NCBI GenBank assembly: GCA_026545225.1
Contig: CM048845.1
Location: 77,268,033-77,332,032 of the forward strand
From: Cornus controversa
Lineage: Eukaryota; Streptophyta; Magnoliopsida; Cornales; Cornaceae
Direction of reading: 5' to 3'
DNA: 64,000 nt
Both the position numbers and the translations under genes were made by a program. Under the pieces are notes generated by a model that worked only from the letters and a program-made list of their open reading frames with translations, did no database searches and had not been told where the DNA came from. Of this stretch, positions 11,715 to 23,354 are shown piece by piece (the stretch's first letter is position 1; each line of letters starts with the position of its first letter).

Positions 11715-12975
11715 CTAAATAGCACGTGCGTTGCACGTACATAAAAATTAATTTAAAAGAAAATGTAAATTAACGTTTGAATCTCAAGGTTCAATTTCTT
11801 AATAAAAATAATTTACTTAAATATATATTTTAATATAGCACATAAATAATAGCTAAATTATAAAATTAGTGAGTTCATTAAATATTATTTTGTTCAATTT
11901 TTTCAATTTTCTTCTCTAGAAGTTTTTCCATTAGTAGTGCTTTCATTAATTAATATTATATTTTAGGAGTTTATGTTAGGAATGAAGTTAAAGAAAGAAG
12001 AAATAAAATTAGAAAAAGAATACTTATTTAAATAATATTACAGTTTTGGAGTTTGTGTTAAGAATGAAGATAGAGAGAGAAGAAATAGAATTAGAAAAGA
12101 ATACTTATTTAAGAGTTAAGAAAATGTTAAGTTTCTATTTATTTATTAGAGTAAATAATATTAACAAAATTAAAAAATGCATTATAAAAATTTTAAAAAT
12201 GGTGTTTTTTCATTAGTACATTAGAAAAGTTATGTTTCTATATATTGATTGAATTAAATAATATTATATTTTAGGAGTTTGTGTTAGGGATGAAGTTAGA
12301 TAGAGAGTGAAGAAATAGAATTAGAAAAAAAATAATTATTTAAAAAAGATTATATTTTAGGAGTATGTGTTAGGAATGAAGTTAGTGAGAGAAGAAATAA
12401 AATTAAAAAAATATATATATAAGAATTATAATATATATTTTTTATTTTTTGAATTTTAAAAATAGAAAGATGGTATGTTAGGGATACAGTATGAGAGAAA
12501 GAAAAAATAGAATTAGAAAGTTATACAAATAAGAATTATAATTTTATTTTTATTTTTTATGAAATAGGGAGAGTTTGTGTTATGAATGAAGTGTGAACTA
12601 TATTGGAATTCTAACAACTAATAGAAGGAAAATGAAAAAAATTGGAATGTTTGACTAATAGAAGGAAAAAAAGAGAAAGAATTGACACTTAAGGAAAAAA
12701 AGAATTCTAATTAAATTAGATGATTTGAAACTACAGAATAAATAGAATTTGAAATTTTATAAAAGTAAGAATTATAATATTATTTTTATTTTTTCTAAAA
12801 TAGGAAGATCTTTTGTTAGGGATGAAGGGAAATAATAAATAGAATTAGAAAAGAATACTTGGTGTTTAAGATTATGTTTCTATGTATTTATTGAAATAAA
12901 CATATTATAATAAAAAGTAAAAATGTATTATAAAAATAAAAAAAATGTACCTCTTTGTACTTTTAATAATAGTGT
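11715..12975 (-). mobile_element. Helitron-like non-autonomous element
   Basis: On the minus strand the 3' end has a perfect hairpin ACGTGC-AAC-GCACGT (plus coordinates 11724-11738) and, about 9 bases on, TTAG followed by T, close to the Helitron CTRR|T end. The other end, near 12972, reads CTATTATTAAAAGTAC on the minus strand, like a plant Helitron 5' end. A related 3' end with intact CTAG is at 18111 and a related 5' end at 15922. No Rep/helicase is present. The 5' boundary is uncertain by several bases. Confidence 0.45.
11962..12830 (+). repeat. Dispersed copies of a GGAGTTTGTGTTAGG motif
   Basis: About seven related units (near 11965, 12045, 12272, 12358, 12470, 12570 and 12803) share TTTTAGGAGTTTGTGTTAGG and then GATGAAG...GAGAGAAGAAATAGAATT. 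Spacing is irregular (about 80-230 bases). They look like decayed internal repeats of the surrounding Helitron-like element. Confidence 0.7.
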
Positions 12976-13151
12976 GTGTGTATATATCTATTTGACCTTT
13001 TATTATTTTGATAGTGAAATAATATGCTAATATAAAATTAGACCTATATGTCAATTACAAGTAGCTAAAACTTATAGAATTATAATCTAAGATAAAATTC
13101 ATATGAAAATTATCCTACGACGCAAATTTTTTTTTTCAAAGAATAAGATTG

Positions 13152-13498
13152 CACAAAAAAAAATAAAGATGGGTAAAATCTTTTTAGAAATTAAAATATT
13201 TATTATATTAATAGTTTTAAAGTTTGGCTTACATAGATAATATATACTTGAGACCATTAAATAATACAAGCAAACAATTTTATTAAGAATATATCTTTTA
13301 AGTTTAGTTAACAATTTATTCACAAAAACAATAAAGATAGGTAAAATCCTTTTAGAAATTAAAATATTTATTACATTAATAGTTTTAAAGTTTGGCTTAC
13401 ATAGAATAATATATACTTGAGACAATTAAATAATACAAGCAAACAACTTTATTTAGAATTAAGAATATATCTTTTAAGTTTAGTTAACAATTTATTCA
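13152..13498. repeat. Tandem duplication, unit about 170-177 bases
   Basis: CACAAA...ATAAAGATGGGTAAAATC through TTAGTTAACAATTTATTCA occurs twice back to back (about 13152-13321 and 13321-13498) with a few substitutions and small indels. Confidence 0.85.
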
Positions 13499-15648
13499 AA
13501 ACCTTATTTTGTAGTTTTTATACAAATCATAAGGTGGGACCTAGTTTTTTTAATAAAATTACATTAAATATGTTACTATATTTTATGCTTCTAGCTTGTT
13601 TTAAATTGTTTCTTTTGGTTGGACCATAATCAACTTTGGTTGAAATCCTAATTCCAATTTGAAACCCTAATTCCTATTACATGCACCATTTTAACAGTTC
13701 GGTCATAATCATAACAATAATGAAATTAATAATAATAAGCATAACAATAACATAAAGGAATGTCACGAAAAGATTTGAAAAGAATTATATTAATGATGAA
13801 TAAAAAGAAATTAGATAAATTCGTAACAAACTTTAAGATAGAGTTGCATTGGAAAAAATTTAAAAAGGAGAGATTAATGATGGTAAAAAACCTTTTGTAG
13901 AGCCATAAAAGTAAAGTCGAGAGAAATAAAAAGACCACGTCAATTAAACCGAATAGAAGAAACCGCTAAATAAACATTAAAAACAAAAAGTAATAAAAAG
14001 TTTTAGACTTTCACAATAATAAAAAGAAGATCGAACTGAAAGGTATAATGATGAATAATGGTTGTTTAATTAATAATTTTTGATTCTTAATCGGTAATTA
14101 CATCAAGATAAATAATCTTTTTAATTTTTGCGATACACGTGAAAACCTCTAAAATATCTAAAAAAAATATTATTCTTTGCAACTTATTACTTTATTATAA
14201 GATATGATTTTAGGACTATTGATATTATTTGTATGTGTGTTAAATAGAGTTTGTGTTAAATTAAAAATGAAGAAATATTTTAAAAATTATTCAATGATAA
14301 TAAAACAAAATTACTATTGCTAAAAAAATAATATTGTTTAAACAACTTTAAAATTACTTGTTGCTTTTAATTTTTTTAACAATTTATCCTTTCTGAATTA
14401 CTGATTTCTACCGTTTTGTAATCAAATTATTTTTCCTATTGTTTATGTTCTAAAATATAAAAAAATTATTCTTCTTTGCAACAGAGTATAAATCTAGTGT
14501 GAAGACATTAGATTATTTGACAATGAGATCTTCAATATGCAAGATATTATAATCCTAATCACAATGTGATATTGATAAGAATGCATTTGTGCATACCTCA
14601 TTATTCTTAATTATAATATGAAAAAACTTTAAATATTATCATTTATGACATTGAAAGAATAAATATATTTATTTCTAAATAAGAGTAATGCTCACTTGAA
14701 TAAATTTTTCTAAAGTTTTTATTTATGTTTTCATGGTTACTGAAAAGTGCGATGAAGTATTGAAACTAAAAATTAGAAAGTAGGAAACGGCCTCCTAAAT
14801 TCCAACCTAACTCAATTCATAAAATAATTATTGTGAAGAAGTTGGTGAGTAACAAATCATAACATGTAGATTATTGTTCCATTAGTTTATATATAGGAGC
14901 CTTTTTTAATCGGTCTACGGTTTGATATCTACATGGTGAAATAATCATACGAGCCAATATATTCATCTATCTATGGTTGTTTAATTAAAAAAAAATATCC
15001 TAATTGAAAAGTGAACCTATAGACATATTTTATTAGTTATATATAATCAAACAACTCTAATTGAAAACCCTAATTCCAATATTGAAATCCTAAAAACTCC
15101 TAAATAACATGCATGAAAATTAAAATTATTACACAAATACACTCATCTATTAAATTGAACTTCTTATAAATAAGTTGTTATAGATGAGAGAAGTGTACCC
15201 GAGTTACTGTTCATTTTTAACCCATTTATTGATTGTTATTTTAGTACAACCCACTAAAGCATGAACATGAATGAAAAATTGAAGAGAGAGAGTGAGGAAG
15301 GAATGTCTGAAAGATAACATAATTCAATAGCCACATATTAACCCCAAACTAAAGGCAAATATAATATAAACAACTTATAATCATCAAATAGCTATAAAAA
15401 ATTATTTAAAAAAAACATACTTGTAATAATTAAATAGCATGAAAAGACATAAATTTGAGAGAAAAATAAAAGAAAATAAATAATAAAAAAGAGGAAAAAA
15501 TAAAAGAAACTCACATGAGAGTTGATGTGAGACGAGAGGAAACCGAATTGGAATGCATGTTGATGAAAGCTGATGAGAAGAATTGTCGGTTGATGAGAGC
15601 CGTGTTTGTATTAGTGTTTGTGATTTTTGGGTTTTGTTTAGGTTATAA
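13499..15648. other. Very AT-rich gene-free DNA
   Basis: No conserved coding frame, RNA gene or transposon terminus recognised. It probably belongs to the Helitron-like complex between 11715 and 15922. Confidence 0.5.
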
Positions 15649-15890
15649 CTCTATTTTTCTATTTAAAAATAAATAAATAATATTGTGAAACTAATAAAGA
15701 ATTTTATTTAGGTTATAATTCTATACCAAAGAATTTTGTTTAAAACTAAAAAAATAGTGTACTGAAACTCTATTTTTCTATTTAAAAATAAATAAATAAT
15801 GTAGTGAAACTAAAAAAGAATTTTGTTTAGGTTATAATTCTATAGTAAATTTTTTTGTTTAAAACTAAAAAAATAGTGTACTTAAACTAA
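15649..15890. repeat. Tandem duplication, period about 120 bases
   Basis: CTCTATTTTTCTATTTAAAA starts at 15649 and again at 15769. Each is followed by AATAAATAAATAAT, GTGAAACTA and a TTTAGGTTATAATTCTATA block. Confidence 0.8.
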
Positions 15891-15894
15891 AAAA

Positions 15895-15922
15895 CCCCTT
15901 GTACTTTTAATATTAGTATAGA
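15895..15922 (-). mobile_element. Helitron-like 5' terminus
   Basis: The minus strand starting at 15922 reads TCTATACTAATATTAAAAGT, a typical plant Helitron 5' end beginning TC. Its 3' partner is not certain; the hairpin end at 11715 is a candidate, which would make a 4.2-kb element. Confidence 0.4.
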
Positions 15923-15931
15923 TATAGATAT

Positions 15932-16125
15932 AATTATTTATTTCCATAAATAATAATATTAGCAAAAAATAAAAAAGCAATTAAATTTCTCTTTCTTTTT
16001 CTCTATCTATATATATAATATACTATAATATATATAATTAATTATTTTCATAAATAATAATGTTAACATAAAATAAAAAATTAATCAAAATTTTCTTTCT
16101 TTTTCTCTATTCATCTATATATACA
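15932..16125. repeat. Tandem duplication, period about 95-100 bases
   Basis: Two copies of a unit running from AATTATTTATTTCCATAAAT through TCTTTCTTTTTCTCTAT, separated by ATATATAAT sequence. Confidence 0.7.
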
Positions 16126-16131
16126 TTATAG

Positions 16132-16230
16132 GATAAATATCACTGACACCTGAGGTTTGATGTATTGTCACGTGGTTATAATTTCGTGAAATTTCGTCAC
16201 AAACACCCCCTATTAGCTTTTTCATTTAAA
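16132..16230 (+). repeat. MULE-like terminal sequence, copy 3
   Basis: GGATAAATATCACTGACACC and TGAGGTTTGATGTATTGTCA match copy 2 at 11464 in direct orientation, through CGTCACAAACACCCCCT. The two copies flank the Helitron-like complex. Confidence 0.5.
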
Positions 16231-16940
16231 AAATATGTGAAATATCTTGATTGGCCCTTATTATTTAAATGAATTATAATATAAAAATATCAAAACGGTG
16301 AGTTGACCAAAAGACCCATCATCATTACATGTCCTTTTCCTCTTCTTTTTTTTCTTTTAAAATTTTCTTCTCTCTACCTTTCCCATTTTCATCTCCATGT
16401 CCATGAAGTTCCACCACTGGAAGCATTGATGCCGAGATGGGAGTCGTTGGAGCTCAATGGAGACAGCCAAGATGATGGTGGTTGTTCATGGTGGTGCTTT
16501 GGACAGTGGTGATGGAGACTTTGTGTGGATGGTTGCTTGCTTGATGGTGAAGACATGGGTCTTTGATGGCAACACTTCTATAGTGGTGGATATGTTCGGC
16601 GATAATTCCGGTGGTGATGCTTGAGAACGGTGGTCCTACGAAGGTGGAGCTCGTGGGTCTTCTCTATGGTGACGGGTCTATTTCCATGCGATATTGGTGA
16701 CAACTATGGGGGAGTTTTGTGGCTGGTTTGGACGGTGGGCATGGTGAATATGAGGTTGACTATGGTGATGACGGTGACAATATGGTGGTGGTTGATGGAG
16801 CTTGGTGATGACATTCGTATGTCTTTGGTTTGGCAATGGTGAAAACATTCCGGCAATAGTTATGCTTCACATAAGGTCTAATTAATATTGTGTGTATGTG
16901 TGTATTTGTACATATCAACAATATATTGTTACAATAATTT
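16231..16940. other. GGTGGTGATGG-rich block without a supportable gene
   Basis: Composition shifts to G-rich triplet sequence (ATGGTGGTGG, GGTGATGACGG). Open frames occur on the plus strand (16303-16512, 16621-16842), but their Trp/Met/Gly-rich products look compositional. Comparable GC-rich blocks follow the MULE-like ends at 4408 and 45676, so this is more likely transposon filler or captured DNA. Confidence 0.4.
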
Positions 16941-16949
16941 ATTATACTT

Positions 16950-17826
16950 TAACAGGTTTGAAGAAAATCGTAAATGACAAAAACATAAATGCTCTCATTT
17001 CAAGTTTAAAATATCAATTATTTGAAGAGGTTGAAAAACCTCCACTTGAAGACATAATTGGAAAATTCACAATGGTATTCAAGGCATTAAATTATTATAT
17101 TTTTTTTATATATTCATTTAATTTTTCTTTATTATATCACATGATTATAATTAATTTCTATTAAAAAATTAACTTTATCACTCAATTTGCAGAAAACACA
17201 TTACTTTTTTTAAGCAAGAATTATAGAGATTAAAAATGCATCCGAACCATGGTACAATGCATATAAGCAATATAAGAAGAAAGTTGAAATACAAAAGGTT
17301 GGACTCAGTTGTACTAATTGCAAAACAAAATATGCTAAATGCTTTCAAAGGTATTATTATATCTTTAAACATTCTATTATTTTTTTTAAAAAAATTCAAT
17401 ATGACAAATATGTCATTCTTTATTATTATGTATCAATGAAGTATACTTATTTATGCATATTTATGATGCAATTTCGAGTCAAAGATATAACAAATAATGC
17501 ATATCTAACAATATTTGATGGTTTTCAATATTTAATAAATTGTTCACTAAATTAGCTAATGTAGTTAAAAAGTCAGGTAATATTTTTTTCCCTCATTCAT
17601 AAAATTTATGGATAAAACAATTCATTTGAAATGTATCAATATTACTAAAATAAATCTGTTCTTTTTGTAGGACGAAGGAAATTTTTTTCTTTTTATGATC
17701 AAGATAGACAACAGTAAAAATGATGTAGTCAAAAATAATTTTGTGGTGAAAACTATTAAAGAAGTTTCACTTGAGAATGATTTATTTGAAGAAGAACTCA
17801 AAAATATAAAAATGATAAAGTGTTGA
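16950..17826 (+). pseudogene. RPA70-like (replication protein A) fragment, decayed
   Basis: Three exon-like pieces are visible. The first (about 16957-17073) gives GLKKIVNDKNINALISSL and ends before a GTATTC donor. The second (about 17194-17351) gives ARIIEIKNASEP, then WYNAYKQYKKKVEIQKVG and LSCTNCKTKYAKCFQR. The third (about 17672-17826) gives FMIKIDNSKNDVV and runs to a stop. The middle piece resembles the zinc ribbon in the C-terminal OB domain of plant RPA70-like proteins. The first Cys pair has become Tyr (AYKQY instead of ACKQC-type) and a TAA interrupts the frame at about 17208. RPA-like genes are common passengers of plant Helitrons, and a Helitron-like 3' end lies 285 bases downstream. 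The family call rests on motif resemblance only. Confidence 0.5.
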
Positions 17827-18080
17827 GAAATTTCAAAAGAATGGTAATAGATTGTTTAAGAATTATTAGAATTATACCTTTTGATTTCTTATAGTTTATA
17901 CTTGATTCCTTCCATGTGAATAATAATTAACTTATAGTTTTATTTCTCTCAAACACGTGAATTTATATTACCAAGGTTACATAATGGAAATAAAATTGGG
18001 TGTTTTAATTAATGTGTTTAGATGTGTTATAATAGTTTTGAATGTTTTGGTTGTTATAATAAAATTTTAATTTATTTTTT

Positions 18081-18111
18081 ACCCATGTGCATCGCACGTG
18101 CTTTAAACTAG
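18081..18111 (+). mobile_element. Helitron-like 3' terminus
   Basis: ATGTGC-ATC-GCACGT forms a short hairpin (one G:T pair). It is followed by GCTTTAAACTAG and then T, matching the hairpin plus CTRR|T end of Helitrons. It ends the stretch carrying the RPA-like fragment. The 5' partner was not located. Confidence 0.55.
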
Positions 18112-19286
18112 TATATATATATATATATATAGCAATTCAGTCTTGCCATAAATCTTTACCTTCTTTTAGAATTTATTTTGAGCAGGGAACCAAAATTAGT
18201 TTAAGGACTTTATTTCTAAAACGTAGCTTCTTTCTTCACTTCTTTTTAGTACAAGAATTCTTCAATTAGTTTCTTTCTTCATTTTTTTCCTCCTATACTT
18301 GTACATTAGCATTTGTTTTGCTGTTTATGCGTGTAAGAACTTCTTTGCATGTTTTTTAATGGTTAGAACACTAGAATTCAACATATTTGCCACTTCGCAT
18401 GCTTTTTGTTTATTTATAACAAAGTTAACTGGATAGGGCTAATTCATGAATATATTGAGGTAGCTAAATAACTACTTTGGTGTTTCGCATTCTTATTTTT
18501 GTGTGATACCATTGTGTCACTGTAACCATTTTCTGGGTTATATTACATTATTTCCATGTATAAATCTTTTGATATAAATAATTAAATTTGCTACAATAAA
18601 GCAAACAGTTCACCAAGGAATATATTCAATGTGGACCAATTATTATAGGAAAAGATATTTATAGCAGCAAACTAAAGTTAATTTTTTTTAAAACAAAAAT
18701 ATCCACACTTCTCTATACTCTATACAAAAAGTGTGGAAGACTCTGAAACTCACTCTCAAAATGTCATGCAGATGCCTACATTGTCTTGTCAGCGTGCCCA
18801 TATTACTTGTCTGCTAAACCTCTTTCATAACTTGTCAGGGCATGACAATAGACTCCTTATTCCTGGCTTGTGGTTTGTTCTGAGATGCGAATTTTAGGGT
18901 TTTTGTAGTTTTATTCCTGTCCACGAAGATTGCGTCGCTGTGTCGCTCTTTATCCATATGTTTCTTAGTTTCATTCCTTTTAATAATGTGATAGATTTTT
19001 GGAGAATTCTTTTTACTCTTTTTATAATCCACTTGCCCCCTTTTATCATGCCATGATTGTTGTTTTTCAATTTATCAAAAATAAAAAAATAAAATAAAAT
19101 AAAATAAAACAAAACGAAAAAGCTTTTACCTAAACTAGAGGAGGCAATTCATGTTAACGGGAAATATTTTATCATGTCAAAATAAAGTTATTTTTGTTAA
19201 GTGGTTAAACCAAACACAATTTCATTTATTAAATAGGTCAAAAACTCGATTTGAACATAACTCATTTATTAAACGGATGACACAAC
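18112..19286. other. Gene-free stretch
   Basis: Begins with a TA microsatellite. It contains (AAAAT)n-like sequence near 19080-19110 and a GGTTAAACC/ATTAAACGGATGACAC repeat tract at the right edge. No gene seen. Confidence 0.5.
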
Positions 19287-20198
19287 GAGGGGTGCACAAA
19301 GAATCGGTAGAACTAGAACCGAACCAAACTGTTCACCACAGTTCTGGTTTCAAATTTTAAGAATCGTTCACTATGGTTCGGTTTACGGTTCCAAGTCCAT
19401 TACAAATTCAAGATTGCCAGGGCCACAATCTCCGGCTAGGCTCTAGATTCTGGTCAAAGATTGCAAAAATGAAAGCTAAATTTAAAGGAGTCATGGAGAG
19501 GATCTGATAACCAGGTTCTTCCATAAATTTTGAAGGCTTTGGGAGACTGTGACCCTGGCAGTCTTGAATTTGTAATGCATGTATCTTATATAGTTGGTCA
19601 TGTGGTGAGAGGGCTTGACTTCTATTCATTTTCTTATTATGTTAGGTATATGCCTCCTCCAATATGTAATTATTGAAAATGACAACTCCCTTAACTTTCT
19701 TGGACACTTTCTTGCGGGACTATTATATAAGCTGACATATTTTTTCACTATTCAAGTTCCTCGAATTTTTCATATTAAAATTACTATTGAAAACATAGTT
19801 CAAATACCCTACCTTATATGTAATTAACTAAGAAGTTTTAATGATGCTAATTTTCATGTAAGGGTAAGTCTTCAGCCATTGAATTAAAAGATTGAGTGTG
19901 CATGTCAATCCATCAGGATGCGAAATTCATGGTGAGAGTGCTGTTTTAGACTTATCTTTTACTAATCTGGTGTGGCCAATTCAGATGCCTTCTTGATTTT
20001 ACTATTTCTTGACATTTTTAACAATAGGTTAGAACAGGAGTGCACAAAGAATCAGTGAAATCGGAACAGTAAAGAACTATAGTTGAACCGAACCGAATTA
20101 AACCGAACTCAACCGTTACGGTTCTGGTTCTAAAATTAAAGAAGCATTGGGATCAGTTCCACCAGAAAGCATAAGGAACTGAATCGTGCGCACCCCTA
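19287..20198. mobile_element. hAT-like non-autonomous element (0.9 kb)
   Basis: Left end GAGGGGTGCACAAAGAATC and right end GATTC...GTGCGCACCCCTA form terminal inverted repeats. Flanks are GACACAAC (19279-19286) and GACACGAC (20199-20206), an 8-bp target duplication with one mismatch, as hAT elements make. The subterminal regions are rich in GAACCGAACC motifs. No transposase frame. Confidence 0.75.
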
Positions 20199-20379
20199 GA
20201 CACGACACAAGCTATGTAACTTGTTTAATAAGTGAATCATATAAGTTGTAACACATGACACGGTTAACAATTATTTAATATTTCTAATCATAAAATGCAA
20301 ATATTAAAATAAAATAGAATATTGAATTACAAATAATGAAATTACATTTAACAGTTAACTAATGAGTTCTTTGCATTCT

Positions 20380-21790
20380 TTGCCCGACCTAAATGGTACG
20401 AATAACAAGGTAGCTGCACCCCAGGTGAAAAGGGTAATCTTACTAGCTCCATTACTGAAGCGCACTCGAAAAGAAGATTGATTAGTAAATTAACTTCTTT
20501 TCCCTTTCTTTTTCTTTTGGATCTGTGATCGTTGTGCTATGCCTTTTCTCAGGATAAATAAATAAATAGTCTCAAAGAGCATACTTAGTCGCTTGCTAGA
20601 TCGATGGAAACTTTTGGAGCGACTTTCTTGTCAAGACGGGGGGGGGGGGGGGAGAAGAGAAACTGCTCACAAGTAAAGTCAAAGGTATTCCTATGTTAAT
20701 CTATACTGCCATCGGATTTCTGGGTTGAGATGAGATGAAACATCTCCCGCATCTAATTTCTTTATAGGAAGGTTCGAAACAGGTTGATGGGGTGGACGAA
20801 ATCGCTTTCCGGTGGTATCGGTTATTGTATATCTCTCTATCTTACCTTGCATACCAAGATGAAACATCCAAGGGCTAGTCCCAATGTCAACAAAAAAGGT
20901 AAGAATAGAGCTAACTAAATCATAACATAAGCTATCCATCCTTGCGGCAAAGGGCACCACCAAAAAGAAGCAAGAGGTGGAATACCACAAAGAAAAAGTG
21001 TACCTTCAAGGGGAAAGGCTAGCTTATGCTAGCTCAGTGAAGAGAGATCAAAGAGTAGCTCGTACTCTTCTACTCTCTGGTAACTTCCAATGTGTCACTA
21101 GAGCTCTTATCTTATCCGATGTAAAGATTATGGGTATGAAATGACGCTATTCAAAGCACCAAGAAATTCTCTTTAGGAAGAAAAATCAATTAATAAAAGA
21201 AAACATTCATCCCCTTACAATTGAACTAGAGTTCTAACTTTTTTCATTCAAGTTTAGATAGGGGATCTTAGTTGGTGTAGGGTTATTTGTCCCACAGATA
21301 TCGTTCCAGTGCCATTGTAGTGGGCTCATTGGGCCCTCTAGTTCCTCGAAAGACTATCCTTATTTTTTTTCAGAAAGACGGAACTCTTCTTTAGCCACTA
21401 TCATATTATTCTTACTTACGCTAATATGGTTTTCTAATTAGGCTCATCTCATATGATAAATCGTGTAAGACAATCAATTCCCTCCCTTTTGGTAGTATGG
21501 TCTAGGATGGTCAAATACCCTTTGAGTAATAAAGTACGGAATGTGCCTTCATTGAGGAGGACAAGACAATCCCCCCCTTCTAGGATAGGAAAGTTGTCTA
21601 AAGTCGCTGAGGCACCCCCCCTTTCTAACGAAGGAGCAAACGATCATTGAAACCTATCCCCCCAGTTGTATATATTGCATCCGGTCTCACCGTAGGCCTT
21701 TCTACCTCTATGCTATGTGCAAGGCAACTTCCGTGATTCTTCTTATGGGTTAACCCTTCAGCTTGGTGGATTATCACAAAAGACTTCTTC
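20380..21790. other. Organelle-like insertion, probably mitochondrial (NUMT)
   Basis: This block is visibly richer in GC and less repetitive than its surroundings. Its style (CTAGCTTATGCTAGCTCAG, GGGCTCATTGGGCCCTCTAG, CATCCGGTCTCACCGTAGG) is that of plant mitochondrial intergenic DNA. No complete mitochondrial gene was recognised, and frames such as 20691-20990 (-) and 21453-21650 (+) have no product I know. It sits between two hAT-like elements. A search against plant mitochondrial genomes would settle it. Confidence 0.4.
20638..20652. repeat. Poly-G tract (15 bases)
   Basis: Fifteen uninterrupted G within the organelle-like block. Length may be imprecise in assembly. Confidence 0.85.
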
Positions 21791-21927
21791 CTTTTTATCT
21801 CAATAAATATCTGAATGAATCACATAATTAACCAAAGGTTTCACTATATTATCATACTAGTTTAAATATATTACCTATTATACTGGATAAAACAAATCAA
21901 AGTTGACTTAAGTTGATTTGATACAAT

Positions 21928-22785
21928 TAGGGCTGTAAACAAGCCGAGCGTTCAACAAGCAGTTCGAGCCTGACTCGAGTTGGGTTCGGTTCGTGTTTAA
22001 TAAACAAACCAATCTCAAATACTCTTCTACTCGGCTCGTTAATTTGTGAACATGTTCATGAACAAGCTCATTAAATAAGCTTGATTATAACTCGTGAATA
22101 TGTAGAGGGCATTTATTTTCTTTTAAATTTATAACTTTAGTACAGCTCGAACCAATCACCGGCATGCATTTGCCTAACCCAATCACAAGCATATTATTTT
22201 AAATTTATAACTTTAGCCCAGCCCAACCAAATCAATAAAATGCATTACAAAACTTTTTAAACATAAAATGGACCAAGTCCAAGAGAATTAACATAGCTAA
22301 AACCTAAGCCCATGTTCTGAAAGCCCATCTATATATATTCTTTAACCACTCAATTACTCTCAACCCTAGCCGCACGGCCCGCACTCCTCTCTCTACATCT
22401 AAGTCACAATTCACGACTGCCAATCTGTATTTTGTGTTTGCTCTCTCTCTCTCGTGGCATGGGAAGATGGTGACGATGGCTTTGGCGAGATCGGAACAGT
22501 GGCGTTGACGAGATCGGTGATTTTCCAGGTATGTCTACTTTTTGTAATTTTGTATGAAATTTCTTTTCATGGAAATTTAGTTTTAGACAGATATGTGCAC
22601 TGTGCATATGCGTGTGTGTAATATCTGTATGATAGATCTGTTATGTGTATGTAATATCTGTATCTCTATACCGCGAAGCCCAGGTCGAACACTTGAGATT
22701 GGAGCTCGAACACCTCCTACACTGTCGAGCGAGCTCAAACATGCCACTAATCGGCTCGGCTCGGCTCGGCTCGATTGCAGCCCTA
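21928..22785. mobile_element. hAT-like non-autonomous element (0.86 kb) upstream of GWT1
   Basis: Ends TAGGGCTGTAAACAAGCCGA and CTCGATTGCAGCCCTA are inverted repeats with many AGCCGAGC-type subterminal motifs. The flanks GATACAAT (21920-21927) and GATACGAT (22786-22793) are an 8-bp duplication with one mismatch. No transposase. It ends 569 bases before the GWT1 start codon, so it may lie in or next to the promoter. Confidence 0.85.
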
Positions 22786-23354
22786 GATACGATTAATTAA
22801 TGAGTCAAAATTGGATTACATAGGTCGAGTCCCCAAACCCGATTAATTAAGCAGTTTAATCAGATTGACACCATTATGACACCACTAACTTTGTGTTGGA
22901 TTCCAATAGTGTGGGCCGTGTCCAATTTTGCCACCGTTAAACCTGACAATAGACAAACCCAGTCTATTCGCATGTTCATCTATGCTTCATCCCCGAGTTT
23001 CACCTCTCTTTTTCTGGTTAGGTTGTAATCAGTCATTCTTAATTTTTCTTCTTTCTAGTTCAATCTTGCAATTTCCTACAAATAATCCAGTTGCATTCGA
23101 ATTTTCATTCTATGAGGAAGTAGGAACCATGTATTGAGCTTTGTTTGATTGCTGAGAAAATGGACGCATATTACAGAAAATGAAGCTCTATTATGTTATT
23201 CAAGATGTTCATGGGTGTGAATTATTTTTACCCAGAATGGATTGGACACAAATATTCACTTGATGTCACATCTTGCAATCTCTCCTTTCTTTCTGACATT
23301 TTGTCGATTGACGAAGAATTGCAGACTTAGGCTTTGTTTCTTTTCTGCTCAGCA
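22786..23354 (+). promoter_or_regulatory. Proximal upstream region of GWT1
   Basis: No coding evidence. The start codon context is CAGCAATGGAC, favourable for plants. A core promoter could not be fixed by eye. Confidence 0.35.

Noticed and set aside
13152..13498. CRISPR-like array
   Set aside because: Only two long adjacent copies without spacers; a simple tandem duplication in plant DNA.
16303..16842. Trp/Gly/Asp-rich frames as a possible new gene
   Set aside because: The amino acid bias follows a GGTGATGG triplet repeat and similar filler occurs after related transposon ends elsewhere.
20691..20990. A 99-codon minus-strand frame in the organelle-like block
   Set aside because: It has hydrophobic text but no match to a mitochondrial gene I know; not enough to call a gene.
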